DNA of 64,000 nucleotides from Cristatella mucedo (GCA_009760855.2 WPIO01000101.1:48501-112500), one strand, 5' to 3'; shown: positions 1-11,560, counted from the first letter of the stretch. The notes: a model not told the origin generated them from the letters alone. Numbers and translations are program-made.

Positions 1-1675
1 GGAGGCAAAGACTTGAAGCGAATCGACCACGCCTCTTCCCAGATCTCCAGCGACCAGCAATAAAACCCATTCGACATTCGGCGAGTAACGAGACGAAGGT
101 GCGGATATTGTGTGCGAGCAGACGAAACTTCACGACGCCGACCACAGCCAGCGCTCATCGACTCTTACCGTGCTGTCTGCTGCGCAGATCGGCTTTAACC
201 TGCGAACAAGAGGAACAACATGCCACGTGACCAGTCACGCCAGGCCGCACAAGAAGCAACTAGGTTGCGCAGCATTTCACCTCCGCCGCCCTTCCTCATC
301 CTCGTCATCCTCACAAGACTGCCTTTCAGAAAGGCCAGTGTTTCCGGGGGTCGCTTGTCAGAACAGGTGGTGGCAAGGGAACGCAGGAAGCATCGGTCGC
401 GAGGCACAAGTGTGGGCGTGTCATCGCTATCACGTGGTCCCCCCCCCCGACGTTCCGTTCGCCCGACGGTCCCGCTTCTTGCCGGCACGTGATGCGTTCC
501 TTGCTGCGCAATTCACTTTCTGCCTGTGCGTCGTCGGCCTGCACGCATGCTATCCACTCTCTTCTCTCTCTCTCTCTCTCAATACCACGTGCTCTGGAGC
601 AGCACGCACGACGGCTGCTAGATCACAGAATACAGCCGTCGTCGACAACGCCACGACTCGCTTGTTTGTGGGGGCTTCGCTCTTCGTTGCGCCGCCATCG
701 CGCGCCCACGAGCCCCTACGCAAGCACCCGTGCGACTCACTGTCATGCCCAAGGAGACATTCACTCACGGGCCCAGCCAGTGGCCTAAGAGGAACAGGGG
801 GGGAGGGGTTTAGCAGTCGAACATAAGTGTAGAGCCCCTTCCGAGGTTGGACCGACGCGCACTTCTTCGAAGAGTCTGGCCAGCAGACGTCCGGTCTTTG
901 CAACTCGGCAGACGGGCAGTGAGAAGTAGGGCATGTGGCTGCAGCAGCAATGGCAACAGTCCGACTTGTACTCCCCTCAGGGAACTTATAAACGATCTGC
1001 AGTGCCGGCGGCGGCAGCAGCAGCAGCAGTCCCTTCATCGAGAGCGGATGAATACACGGGACAGGTCTTGAGAACTGAGCCGGAGCCTTCGGCGGAGCAG
1101 CAAACGTTCGAGTCGCCCTCAGCTTCCGACGGAATGCACAGTGACAGCAATGGGTAGCAGAGCACGATGATAGTGCGAGCTCAGCCTTGGCCCCGACCTT
1201 TCCCCAAGGGCGCCCCCTCCTCCTTCTGTGGTAACGTCACGCTCGTGTCCAACAACTCGAGCGACCGGTGAGAATGCACAATTCGCAGCTGGCGTCTGCT
1301 GGGCAACTAGCTGGACAGTTTTCCATTTCACCACTGCATTCCGACTGGCGCACCAAAGCAAGCAGGCACCAAGGCAAGCTGGCGCCCTCCTGCGAGTGGC
1401 AAAACTGTGCGACAGCTGACTGATTTAAGAGTAAAAGCCCCGGGCTTCACTTGCAGGGCATGATTAATGGTGCCGGACGGGCGAGAGCACAGCAGCGGCA
1501 GCAGCAGCAACCAGCGGCAGCAGCAGCAACCAGCGAGCCACGTACGAGGCTTCGGATGGTGCCGGCGAGTCGACATCCTCCTTCACCGAAAAGGCACCCG
1601 CACCCTTGCTGTAGTGATGCTCCGAATGTTCGACAGCTGCAAGCAGTGAGCAAGGCGATGGCAATTAAAGCAAGG
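1..1675. other. No gene supported
   Basis: CAG-rich and Cys/Arg-rich frames only. Downstream exons of DGCR8-like set 2 would be expected here or further left, but none could be recognised. Confidence 0.5.
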
Positions 1676-2685
1676 TCAAGGTGACAGACACAGAGCCAAG
1701 GGGTGGCAGCCATGCCAGCGCAAGGGACAAGATGGCTGCTTTGCCAGCGACCGACCTCGCTCAAGCGGCGACATGCCACTGCCGCCGCTGCATCGGCGAG
1801 CATGGCTGCCGGGACCAGCAGCTGGGCAGGCTGCTGCCACAGCCACCGGCTGAGTGGGCGGCGGAGCTGCACGCCCACACTTGGCCTCTCGGTAGTGCAA
1901 ACATGGCACGGCGTTGATGGGCACAGAGTGGCACTGCAATGACGACGGAAATGACGACGCGATGCAATGATGACGGAAGCAGTCTCGCCAGGCACGCCGA
2001 TCGAGGCAGCGGCACGGCCCCCTCACGGCCCTAGCGACCGGTGCGACGCTCCCGCTGGCCGCGGCAGAGCCGCAGCCAGCGGCTTCGAGCAGCTGACACC
2101 ACGGCCGCGCTCTGGCCCCATCGCACGGTAGCGGCTAGCGCACCTGCCATGCTTGCTGGCACACGACGTAGGGCCGTGCCAGCGTGCACACCGCCGAGGC
2201 GCGGTGCACATACAGCGGCAGTCCCGACTCGTGCCACGTCACTGTCCAGCCTTCGGGCAGACCAGGAGCTTCGGCCTGACCGTCGCTCTCGCCCCAGTCT
2301 GAAAATCCACACGGCAGCAGGTTAGTCGCACACGTGGGCAAGCAAGCTGGCCAGGCGCCGTTTGGCGCAAGCGTCCGAAGCCTCCGAGCAGGTGCTGCCG
2401 AGAGGCCGGCTTGCCTGGGCCTCGCCTGGGCCTCATACCGAGCATCATCACCGTCGGCTGCTGCTGCTGCTGCGATGCGCCGCTCTCCTCCTCTCCTCCG
2501 TCACTGCCGCCTACGTCACCGCCGTCGTCAGCGTCAAACGCCACCGGCCGCGCCGGGCTCGAGGCCCGGCGGCAGGCCGAGAGAGAGCGCCCTCTGCCGG
2601 CTCCCGATGCTAACACGGTGGTGGCGTGGCCCTGCATCTCGCACAGGGTGCGGGCGGCGACCTCGACGATCGCGTTACTGGTCAT
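1676..2685 (-). CDS. DGCR8/Pasha-like WW plus heme-binding segment, set 2 (partial)
   Basis: A second copy of the WW/IPC module sits 15 kb downstream of set 1 on the same strand. Exons are about 2685-2439, 2298-2144 and one starting at 1933 (3' end unresolved; open to 1676). Spliced, they give QQQQQPTVMMLDWGESDGQA, LPEGWTVTWHESGLPLYVHR, VCTLARPYVV, then CHSVPINAVPCLHYREAK. The distance from ARPY to the heme-ligand Cys equals that in set 1 and human DGCR8, but the KHD before it is replaced. CLHY is nearer to human than set 1's CLVY. The following codons (Ala/Pro-rich) look unlike DGCR8, so the exon probably ends soon after. It may be a second gene, an internal duplication within one gene, or a decaying copy. 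Any dsRNA-binding exons would lie beyond position 1. Confidence 0.66.
1847..1933 (-). CDS. DGCR8-like set 2, heme-Cys exon (3' end guessed)
   Basis: The acceptor is cattgcag, phase 0. It encodes CHSVPINAVPCLHYREAK. The 3' end is placed at a possible donor (CAGCCG/GTGGCT) at 1847, but the frame stays open to 1676 and other donors are possible. Confidence 0.55.
2144..2298 (-). CDS. DGCR8-like set 2, WW exon
   Basis: The acceptor is gattttcag and the donor GGCAG/GTGCGC; the exon is 155 bases, phase 1 to 0 like its set 1 counterpart. It encodes DWGESDGQAEAPGLPEGW, TWHESGLPLYVHRASAVCTL and ARPYVVCQQAWQ. Confidence 0.78.
2439..2685 (-). CDS. DGCR8-like set 2, upstream exon (5' end uncertain)
   Basis: The open frame has an in-frame Met at 2685 (MTSNAIVEVAARTLCEMQG), then an acidic run (DADDGGDVGGSDGGEEE), five Gln and PTVMML. 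The donor is CTCG/GTATGA, phase 1, matching the WW exon. The true 5' limit may be an acceptor near 2674 (catgaccag). The acidic plus Gln composition resembles the low-complexity N-terminal half of DGCR8 but is not diagnostic. Confidence 0.5.
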
Positions 2686-2807
2686 GGGTCAGCGAGCAAG
2701 CGAGCAGCCGACGGTGGCGGCAGAGGCTGCAACGAGACGCGGACTTGCTTGGCACAGAGACCGAAGTGACAGCGAGGCAGGGGAGGCTCCCGACTGGGGT
2801 CAGGACA

Positions 2808-2970
2808 TGCCATGACTTGAAGACATTTAAAAAGAAGCTAAAAACCTACCTGATTCTCACAGTATCTGCATCGTCAGTGCAAGCTGTCCTATGCATGCTG
2901 AAATTGCACGTGTTTCTAATCGCTAATCAATTTAAATGATTCCTTGCCGGCCCACGTAAAGTGTTTAAGA
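2808..2970 (+). mobile_element. LINE family 1 remnant
   Basis: A short plus-strand piece matches the end of the LINE ORF (LKTFKKKLKTYL) and a decayed 3' UTR ending near CACGTAAAGTG. It meets the next minus-strand copy tail to tail. Confidence 0.5.
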
Positions 2971-2976
2971 TAACAA

Positions 2977-3995
2977 TAGTAATAATATATTTGATAAAGT
3001 GCCCTCAGAGAACTCAATCACTTTCTAGGCGCTTTACATGTGCTGCAAAGGAAGCACGACCGAATGGTTAGTGGTAGCATGCTCAATGAACAACAAGAAT
3101 AACATGGTTAGGGGCGCCGTGCACAGGGTCAGCATGCAAGTGCGGTCAGTGGCAGCACGCAACAGTGTCAGCACACATAAGCACGTCAAGAACGAATTAC
3201 GGGGCTCCACTAAATGCTGTCCTAAATAGGTGCATTTTTAATTTCTTTTCAAATGTGGTCAAGTCAGGGAATGTCGTGACTTAAGTTAATAGTGAGTTCC
3301 AGGCTTTGGGCACATACGAACTAAATGCACGGTTTCCAAAGATTTGAGGTTTGTATGAGGTATAGGTAAACAGTTAGATTCCGAAAAGCAGGTTTCACGC
3401 TGCGTAGCCAGATGGGGGAGTAGATCTGATTGGTACGCTGAAGCCGAAGAATGAAGGGACCTAAAAGTGAGCAACAAAAGCTTGAATTTGATGCGCTGCT
3501 TTACTCGAAGCCAGTACAGGTCGGTGAGAAGCAGAGTGATGTAGGAAACTGTGATATCCACCACAGACAAGCCTAGCTGCAGAGTTTTGCACCAGCTTAA
3601 GGGCCTGAGTGCCCAGGCCGGTAGGCCAGCAAGCAGTGAGTTACAGAAGTCAAGACGGGATGTCACAAATGCATGGACCAATTTAGATGTGGTAACCCTG
3701 TCGAAACAAGCCCGAATTTCAGCCCTGTTATGTAGCTGAAAGTAGGCAAATCGACTGTGGAGCTGATGTGGTCGTTCAATGAAAGGTCACTTTGAAACAT
3801 GACACCTAGACTTCGTGCAGATTTAACAGTAGATATGCTGGCAGAGCCGATTTTGAGCATTAGCCTTTCCAATTTCTGAGTCACACTTGATTTGCCTATA
3901 ACCAGTAACTTGGTTTTTATCATAATTCAATTTGAGAAAATGTGCAGCCATCCGTGTGCGGATGTCATCAATACAGGCAGCAAGGGAGTTGAGAG
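2977..3995 (-). mobile_element. CR1/L2-like LINE (family 1), 3' part
   Basis: The minus-strand copy holds the C-terminal end of the reverse-transcriptase ORF (GSASISTVKSARSLGVMFQS, HAFVTSRLDFCNSLLAGLPA), the 3' UTR and a hairpin-like tail. The tail here reads, inverted, as GCGCTTT...AGAAAGTGATTGAGTTCTC with AT-rich ends. It is 5'-truncated and carries several frame breaks. Confidence 0.8.
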
Positions 3996-4234
3996 AAAGA
4001 GATTGAGTTCTCTTGGGGTGCTATACAAATGTTTAATTTTAATTAGGTATGCTTTTTCTTATTTTCTAATTATACTGTCAACAAACCGGGTAAAGGCAGA
4101 AATGAGAGAAAAACCCACTGTGCATGCACAGTGCATCCAGCTGTGAGGGCAAAACATCTAGCCGAAGCAGCCAGCAGTAGCAGTAGCAGTAGCAAGCTTC
4201 ACGGGTGCATGCAGCACTGCAATAGCAGCAGCAG

Positions 4235-4318
4235 CAATAGCAGCATCATCATCATCACCATACATTTGATATAGCACCCTCATAGAACTCAATCTCTTTC
4301 TAGGCACTTTACATTCAC
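4235..4318 (-). mobile_element. LINE family 1 tail fragment
   Basis: An inverted tail (ATATAGCACCCTCATAGAAC ... TTTCTAGGCACTTTACATTC) preceded by ATC repeats. A plus-strand tail also sits at about 4,000-4,045. Confidence 0.5.
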
Positions 4319-4346
4319 CTAGGGGGAGAAGAAGCTGCCGAGGCAC

Positions 4347-4374
4347 ACACAAACACACGTACACACACGTACAA

Positions 4375-4405
<31 letters not shown>

Positions 4406-4422
4406 CGCACACACATACAGGG
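4347..4422 (+). repeat. Imperfect (CA)n microsatellite
   Basis: CA repeats with AAACAC and GTACAC interruptions. Confidence 0.92.
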
Positions 4423-4746
4423 AGTAGCAACAGCCTCCGACGGAGGCTTGTTCGGCTCGGGGGCCGCAAAACGGAAGCACTCCGGCTGATCAACAGCACG
4501 CGAGCAGCAGGCAGGCTGCGACTGACGGACTCGGCGACATGGCTGTCGCCGAGCCAGCCAGCGAAGCCACCGCGGTCGCTCGAAGCAGCGCCACAAAGCA
4601 GGCGTCTCACGATTCCTGCCGAAAGGACCTGCGACTCAGCATACAGCTGCCACTTTGCATTCGCATTTACAAACGCAAATCCACCAAAGCCGCCGAGCGC
4701 GTGCAGCTACATAAAATTAAATACAGATCCCGCGTCTTTCATTTGA

Positions 4747-6560
4747 ACTCGCGGAAATAAGGCAGGGGCGAGCGGGGTGGGGGGTGGGGGGAGAGAGACC
4801 ATGATACAAGTCCCACTCGCGACAGGACGGCCGCTCGGCGGGGGGGGGGGGGGGGGGGGGGGGGGGAGACGCGCTGCCGCGGGCCTAAGTGAACAGCGAC
4901 CTCGACTGCGAGAACCCTAGTGCTGTGTGCACGGCTGCCGGCACGCTTCGCTGCCGCTGAGTCCCGCAGGCGGCGAGCGCGTACGCCGCTCGCCCGCAGG
5001 AAGTGGATCTGCCGCGCGGTCGAGCAGGCGCGGCTGCTGCTGCCGACCAAGCGGAAACAGCGCGCCGGACCGCAGCGACGGCAGCGGCCCGCGCAGCGAG
5101 AGCGGGAGCGGCGGGACCTACGCGCTCGTCGTCCGGACGTCACCGTCGACGTGCGCATCGTCAGGTCGCCCGCGAGCTCGGGCGGGCGGCCTGGCGGGCG
5201 CCGCCGCCGCGGTGCAACGAAACCAGCGCGCGCCAGTTTCCACCCAGCGCTAGCGGGACGAGCGGCCGGCTAGCCGTTCGCCGCAATGCAACTAACTGAG
5301 CAGCAGCAGTAGCTCGCAACGGCCGGCCGCGCGGCGGCAGCAGGCGAGCGACGCGCCCACTGCCCCCCCCCCTCCACAGGGACCAGTAATATGGCCGCCG
5401 CCGAGCACAAAACTACCACAGGCCACTAAGGACGACTGCGAACTACCCCCGCCTACCGCGAAACGCTCGCCAGGCCGCGGTTCCGGTTATGAAATAAGCA
5501 GACACTGGGCATGCGGGGAGGATCCGGCTGAGACTCACCTGTTAGGAAGTATTTTAAGTGGCTGCCGCGAGCACGTACGCGACGAAATGCGGTTGAAATG
5601 CGCGCGCTGTTCAAGGAAGCGGCGCCTAATGCACGTGCGCAGCCAAGCGGGCTAACTAACACGCCGACGTATATCTAAGCGGACGCATCGCGTTACATAG
5701 ATATATATATACGCCGACACACCACTTGCGCCGGCGGCGCTCGGCCCGGCTGCGGCGGCCGTCTTTCGCGCTTTCGCGCGAGCGTTCTCAGGAGGACGCA
5801 GACGGACGCTCAAGACCTGAACGCGGCCGCTCGTGCGGGTGCCGCTGCAGCCCGATTGCTCTTTTTAAAGTTCTTGGCGACGGGACGTTTCGTCGCCTTA
5901 AATTTAACCGGTCGGTCGGCGTGGCGCGGAAGTGTAAATGCCCGCCGGCCGACCGTCTGCTCGCCCAGCCGCGGCTCGCACGTCCAATTTCGTCGGGCGC
6001 GCCGCTCGGTGGCTTCTGACGACTCGCGGGCTCTGCTCTACGTGAGCCGCGCGTCGGCTGCTCGGGGGAGCAGCTGCGGCTGCGAGGAGGCGCGGAGCGA
6101 GCGTGCGCGCGCGCAGCTCGCGCGGCCGACCGACTCGCTGCACACCGGTCTCTCCTCCGACTCGGGAGTGGCGGCGCGCGTCTCGTCGGGGGCGATCTGC
6201 GGCGGCGGCGGCCTGCCTGCCTGGAGCGCCGAGCGGCCGAGCGTCTGGGCAAGTGAATCTCGCGCTCTCTCGCTATCGCTGAGCGGCCAGCGGAGCGGCC
6301 AGCGGCACGTGCGCCCTCGGACAGCGAGCGCGGCGACGCTCGAAGCGGCGGCGGCGCGTCGGTCCGCGCGGAAGTTTACCAGCAGCAGCAGCAGCGCAGA
6401 AGCGCAGAGTCTTGGAGCGCGGCGTGCGACTCGTGGCTGCAGCACCGACGATGCGCTTGAGATTGCCAACGCGTTAGGATGGCGGAGTGAGTCCTCATCC
6501 GCGTCGTGGAGAAGTCGGTTCTACAACCTTGGAGGGCTACAGGTGTCCAACGTAAGCCGA
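4747..6560. promoter_or_regulatory. CpG-rich island with 27-G run
   Basis: Very GC- and CpG-rich on both strands, unlike the flanks, with many GGCGG/GCGCGC motifs, a G27 run at 4,840-4,866 and a short ATATATA block near 5,700. It is a candidate promoter, perhaps for the minus-strand DGCR8-like set 2 whose first seen exon is 2 kb downstream. Long open frames here (for example 5,856-6,599 plus) look compositional. Confidence 0.45.
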
Positions 6561-7069
6561 TGCGTGCGAGAACTCTTACGACGATCAGAGCACCTCTAAA
6601 CTGCCTGGATACATGTCTAGAGTGCCGCTTCTGCCCAGCTCAAAGTGTAGAGCACAACCGACCGCCTATTACTTACAGTATTCTCGCGACGTAGGCTTTT
6701 ATATGGCCTAATCTTAGAATATGATATAACCTGTTTCTAGTCATGTTATAATTCAGGAGCCGCGAATAGTATTTCGGCAGTCGTGACCATGACCGATGCT
6801 GATTTAGGGAATAAACCTTTCAGACCGAATGGCGCCAAGTCCGGTCTTCGGAGCGACGGTGAGATGGGGTCTACTGTCCGTTCGCTAAGCGGGCAATCGC
6901 TATACAATTGTACTTCACGGAGGCTCGATTAGGTCTTGTAATATTTTACGCCAGCTAAGTATTAAGCGATGTCAGCTGGTCATGATCGATTCCCAGAGCT
7001 GCTAACCATTGCTTAATCAGGCTAGGTTTCATCAAAGAAACAGGGAATGCTGGAAGCGGCAGACAGTGA

Positions 7070-7440
7070 GATTCTGCAAGAAACATCAGGCAGCTTTGCA
7101 ATGTAATATATCTCCGTCTGTAACTCCACATAGACGACGTGGCTGTTAAGCAGGAGAGTTTGTTATAGCCACTCAAAGAATAAGCGGCGCATGAGTAAGC
7201 AAGACTTCCATATTGCGAAACAGAGGGAGTGATTAGCATAGCTGAATCACAGCCGGCATCAAGAGAGTATATGCTGTTGCATAAGAAACGTGGAGCTGAG
7301 TCCATAATTCTAGGACTTGCAGAGCAAAGGCTTCTGTCGCCAACGATCTCTAAGAGTAGGAATGATAATGGTTTCTGCTGGATCCCAAACCTCTGTGTGC
7401 AGCTTAGCAGCGCGTTCGTCTCGCTGAGGCTCAAACCTGC
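7070..7440 (-). mobile_element. LINE family 2, 3' end
   Basis: The minus-strand copy begins AATGTAATATATCTCCGTC and shares the GGAGAGTTT...ATAG, CTTGCAGAGC and TTCTGTCGCCAACG blocks with copies at 20.7, 29.8 and 53.5 kb. The encoded C-terminal LINE protein is decayed. Confidence 0.6.
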
Positions 7441-7797
7441 TCACGAACCTATTCTTATCGGATGATCGGAGTCCAGGAAGATTCCCTCGTTTTTGACGCC
7501 TCCGCTTTTCGTACATCATCCAACGACATCGTGAACGAGAGGCATCTTGGCAGGCTGTGGCAAGCCTCTCCTAATAGCACCATTCAAAGGTCCGACGGAT
7601 TAGCTGTTCCTTTTAGCAGCATCAGATGGGTGGGAAACGTGTATGCAATGAAGTTCAGGAATTGTCTGAGCATGTGCCGCCACAAGCTGGCTCCCCAAAG
7701 ACCTCCACGATAGGCTTGAATCGAAACCTCTTTTGAGCTGCTTACCGGTTCCAGGGCCGGGACTGGATGGAGGTGCCTGAGAACTAGCACATCTGCA

Positions 7798-7945
7798 CTG
7801 GTTTGGCCCAGCGGTTAAAGCGCTCTCACACCGACCGAGGTCTGGCCGGGGTCGCAGGCTTGAGAGCCCAGTGGCATAAGTGAAGCACTTGAATAGAGAT
7901 TAAGTTCCCTTCGGGCGTTATACAAATGAATTATATTATATTTGT
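7798..7945 (+). mobile_element. tRNA-derived SINE, type 1
   Basis: The tRNA-like head has an A box (TGGCCCAGCGGTTAA) and a B box (GGTCGCAGGCTTGAG). The tail AGAGATTAAGTTCCCTTCGG and GTTATACAAATG resembles the family 1 LINE 3' end. Confidence 0.72.
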
Positions 7946-8534
7946 ATTAAACATGATCTCAAGATACTCGCTACGAAACGCAAATAGAGCAATAAAAAAC
8001 TGAACACGTAGAATACAAAAAGAAAGAACTAGATGCGACCTGGTAAACAAAATTCTATTGACTACTGGCTCGTTTTCGGCTGCACGATCGGGCGTAGTCA
8101 CCAAACGGCACCTTAAGCAATCGTGCTTATTGTGGTCAAGCAGCTGATGCTTGAATTTTTCGAGATTTAGAGCATTTGGGTCGGCAGTCGACTACGAGAA
8201 AACCCATCGTGACCGCCGATGTAAGGAAGGAGACGGCAGCCAACTAGTGGAAGTTACACTCGAGGTCATGCGCTCGTATTCGAGAACGCCATCGGCACAC
8301 ACGCACAAACGAGAACGCTTGACTTGCTTAGGTATTGGCTCGTTAATCGTCCTGAAAGTGCAAAGTCGAATGCACGCCTTGCTAGAATGCTCGTTATCCC
8401 CTCCCCTTCCGTCTGCGAAAAATTGGTAGATTCTCAGCGGAGAGAAATACCTCAAGTCTGCTGCTCGTTGAAAGCACACCACTTTCGAAGCTCCTAGAAC
8501 CGCTTTATTCAAATACCAGTAAAAATAACAATGC

Positions 8535-8720
8535 ATTTAATGTATATAGCGCCATAAGAGAACCAAATCTCTTTCTAGTCATTTTACACAAATAATAATG
8601 ATAATAATGCTCTTGATAAAGCGCCCTCAGAGACCTCAGTCTCTTCATAGGCGCTTAAACTGAAAAGGAAGCAGGCCAATTGCTTAATCAAAGCAGATCC
8701 AATTTCAGAAACACAGGGTG
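8535..8720 (-). mobile_element. LINE/SINE family tails, two in tandem
   Basis: Two inverted tails (AGCGCCATAAGAGAACC... and AAAGCGCCCTCAGAGACCTC...) lie 60 bases apart, separated by AAT repeats. Confidence 0.55.
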
Positions 8721-9720
8721 ACGAAGGAGAATTCATTCGTACGAACCATAACTGCAAGGAAGAGGCAGATTTTCAGCCTCTTCTTTAATGCCATCGAACC
8801 GAGAGGACACACGATCTCAGCAGGTTACAAGGTTAGAGAGCATAGTAACTAGAGGCAAATCTCCAAAGGATCTAAAATTAATCAGAGGCACAACCGAATG
8901 ACCGTACTCCGACGAGTGGATGGCCAAACGGGAGGCTTGCTGAGAAAGCAATCCAGATAGATAGGCTGCACCGCGAGAATTGAGGGCCCAAGAGGTAAGT
9001 TACCGGATCCTGAAATAAATATGGGGCTGGATGGGATGCCGGTTGAAGCCGTGAGATGTGATGTAATGTAGCAGCGTCAGTGTTTAAGGACAGGCACACG
9101 TAGCTACAAGGCTAGCAAATCCACCCTGGAGCTCAGCAGCCGTCTGGAAAAGACGAGTCGGCCTCCGAGGACTCGGCTCACCTTTGGCGCAGGCAGCTTG
9201 AACTAGCTGCAATTTTGTGTGTGGGAGCCCAACCAACCCCTTCAAGCTTCCTAATCATGGGGGGGGGGGGTGGTGGCTTCAGCCAGTCTCTCTCAGCGCC
9301 TGGATCTCGGTTGTGGGTTCCGGCAGGCAGGCCCGGCAAAGGCTTGGCTGCTGGCGAAGAGATGAGTTTAATTCGGTCACTCTGCGGATGCCTGCCAGTG
9401 CTCATCGCGACCGATCGTGGGAAACTCAGCTGGGGGCATTGCTTGCTTGCAAGCCAGCCACTTCGGGAACAGCCACTCCACCTCTTCTGGCGTACACGCC
9501 CAGTTTAGTCTCCGCCATGACCTTGGTGGGCAGCCAGCATATCAGCGACTGAACTAGAGTCTCCTCTCTAGAAGGGTCTGCAGCCTGACCCTGTCAGCAT
9601 TGCCAGAGTGACCACTCCATGTGCCTAGCCGCAGCCGCAAAGAGAGAAGTTTGGATGGGCACGTGGTAGGGTTGATGCACAAACACCCACTCAAGTGACA
9701 ATTGTTGAACATGCGTTTAT

Positions 9721-10489
9721 TAACAGACAGCCTCGGGCCTTTCGGTATTTGAAAATAAGGAGCTGGCCTTATGCGACGACTTCTGCACCTGCACAGCCAT
9801 TCACTCGCAGGGATGGCCACATGAGCGAGTCGGCGATTCGGCCCTCCGCGATTTGACCTGTATCCATCTTTGAAATACCCTACCGGTACCGAGCAAACCG
9901 AAGCATATCGCGAGGCCCCAGTCTCTCTCAGAAGGCCAGGCAAACGACGGCCACGGTCTCACCACGCGGGCTGCAGCCCACTCGTCGAACAAACGACAGT
10001 GCATACAGAGCCCACACTACTCGTGCCTCCGATTTCAGCATTTCGGCGAAATTGCTAGAAAGAACGCGTGGCGCCTCGAGGCCAACGCAGACGCCTCCGT
10101 TCCGGCATGCCGATTCGAGCGGCACGGGGCCACATCCGGTGCTGGGCACGGGGGACGTGACAGGGAACGACAGCCTCTGGCTCCGGTCGAGTCTGCTGCC
10201 AGCTTCCCGCTCTGCCAGCTGCACGCACGTGGCTTGCACTGGCGTCGAACCAGTCCGACCGGAGCGGCCTGTCGGTGAGAGGAAGCGACTCGGGCCACTC
10301 AGGCGCCAGCAGCCGAGGCCGGCGACGATCCGGCGATCGCGCGTCGGCTCGAAAGTCGCCGCAGCCGCAGGCAGCACCCACCCGTTCACCAGGAGGCGCC
10401 ATCGGCAACGATCGCGACTGAGCTGTGCGTGCCCGAGCGGCGCCGGGTGGGGGAGGGGGGAGGGGAACGGCGTACCCCGGGAATGAGCC
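9721..10489. other. CpG-rich stretch beside the 10.5-kb ORF
   Basis: GC-rich, Arg/Pro/Ala-coding in every frame, probably untranslated or flanking sequence of the minus-strand ORF. No domain is seen. Confidence 0.4.
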
Positions 10490-11182
10490 CTAGCTGGAGC
10501 CAGTCGCACTGGCGGCGGCGGCCAGCGCCGCAGCGAGCTCCTCGGACAGTGCGGCGTCGTGCTCGGCCACGGCGGCTGCATCGGCATCCGGGTCTTTGGG
10601 CGGCGGCCTCTTCCCGCGCTTCGGCCGCTGCTGCTGCTGCAGCGCGCCGGCGCCGCCGGAGGTGCAGGGCCACTCGCCGCTGCCCGCCACCGCTGCCACC
10701 GGCAAGCGGGCCTGCTGGACGCCGCGGTACTCGTAGATGGCCTTGCCCATGACGCTGGCCGGTATCCACGGCGGCCGCTGGCCGACCCACGAGATGCGCC
10801 GCTGGAACGACGGGTTGCTGCGCAGGCGCGAGTAGTAGCGGAACAGCACGAGCAGCTCGTCGGCGCTCGGCTGCGGCGCGATGGGCACGAAGCGAATGCT
10901 GGCGTTGACAAAGCGCCTCGAGCCCCACTGGCCGTTGTACAGGTAGACGGCCGTCTTCAGCTCGCCGTCCTCGCCGACGATGAAGGCCGTGCGCGACGTC
11001 GTCGCGCCCTTGCTGCACCAGCTGCCGCAGTCGTCGTTGAAGTGCGAGCGCTTGCCTCGCGAGCGCCGCTCGTCGTTCTTCTCGTTGCGCACGACGAACG
11101 ACGCGTTGTCCTTGCTGCCGCACGGCACGCACTCGAGCGGCGACGAGCCGATGAGCAGCTTGAGCACCTCGTCCGTGTCCAT
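10490..11182 (-). CDS. Unnamed conserved-looking protein, single-exon ORF
   Basis: An open frame of 230 residues runs from ATG at 11182 (MDTDEVLKLLIGSS); the frame is open further upstream to 11446 but turns Ala-rich and low in information there. The core has dense aromatic, Cys and charged pattern: CVPCGSKDNASFVVRN, GKRSHFNDDCGSWCSKGAT, DGELKTAVYLYNGQW, PQPSADELLVLFRYYSRL and SFQRRISWV. From memory this resembles a function-unknown family common in invertebrates (DDCG-W, then RYY, then KRRVSW); I cannot name it. The C-terminus is Gln, Lys/Arg/Pro and Ala-rich. It lies on the same strand between the two DGCR8-like sets, in a CpG-rich stretch. It could be a stand-alone gene, an exon, or part of a domesticated transposon protein. 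Confidence 0.6.
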   Translation of the reverse strand: MDTDEVLKLLIGSSPLECVPCGSKDNASFVVRNEKNDERRSRGKRSHFNDDCGSWCSKGATTSRTAFIVGEDGELKTAVYLYNGQWGSRRFVNASIRFVPIAPQPSADELLVLFRYYSRLRSNPSFQRRISWVGQRPPWIPASVMGKAIYEYRGVQQARLPVAAVAGSGEWPCTSGGAGALQQQQRPKRGKRPPPKDPDADAAAVAEHDAALSEELAAALAAAASATGSS

Positions 11183-11560
11183 GAACTTGTGATCGTCGGC
11201 AGGAGGTAGCGGCGCCAGGGCGGCGGCGGCAGAGCCTGCGGCGGCGGCGGTAGCCTGTGCGGCACGAGAGAGTGTGCGCTGCTGCGCTGCTGAGCAGTGT
11301 GGCGTCGCGGGTTCGCTCGCCGATCGCCAAGGGCATGCGACGACTCGTGGCTGCTTTAGGAGCGTGCCTGCTTCAGGAGTAGCAACGTGTGTCGCGAGGC
11401 GCTCCAGAAGGATCCGATTGTCGCTAGTGTCTATCGCTAGTGTCAAACGCTTCTCCGAGATCTAAGAGAACTAGCATGGAAGGCTCTACCCTGAGCAACA
11501 CTAACAGCAACAATAATAATACTAACAAAAACAGTTCTTCTGTACAGCACCCTAAGAGAA

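Larger units (their letters stand above)
6600..9720. other. Intergenic or intronic, repeats only
   Basis: Apart from the LINE family 2 piece (7.07 kb), SINE (7.80 kb) and tandem tails (8.54 kb), there is unassigned sequence with a G-run at 9,259-9,270. Confidence 0.5.

Noticed and set aside
5856-6599. 247-residue plus-strand ORF in the CpG island
   Set aside because: Arg/Ser/Ala-rich composition as expected from GC-rich DNA, no domain, and equally long frames on the other strand.
10055-11336. Other long frames overlapping the 10.5-kb ORF on both strands
   Set aside because: They are Arg/Ala/Pro-rich shadows; only the 10,490-11,182 minus frame shows a balanced protein composition.
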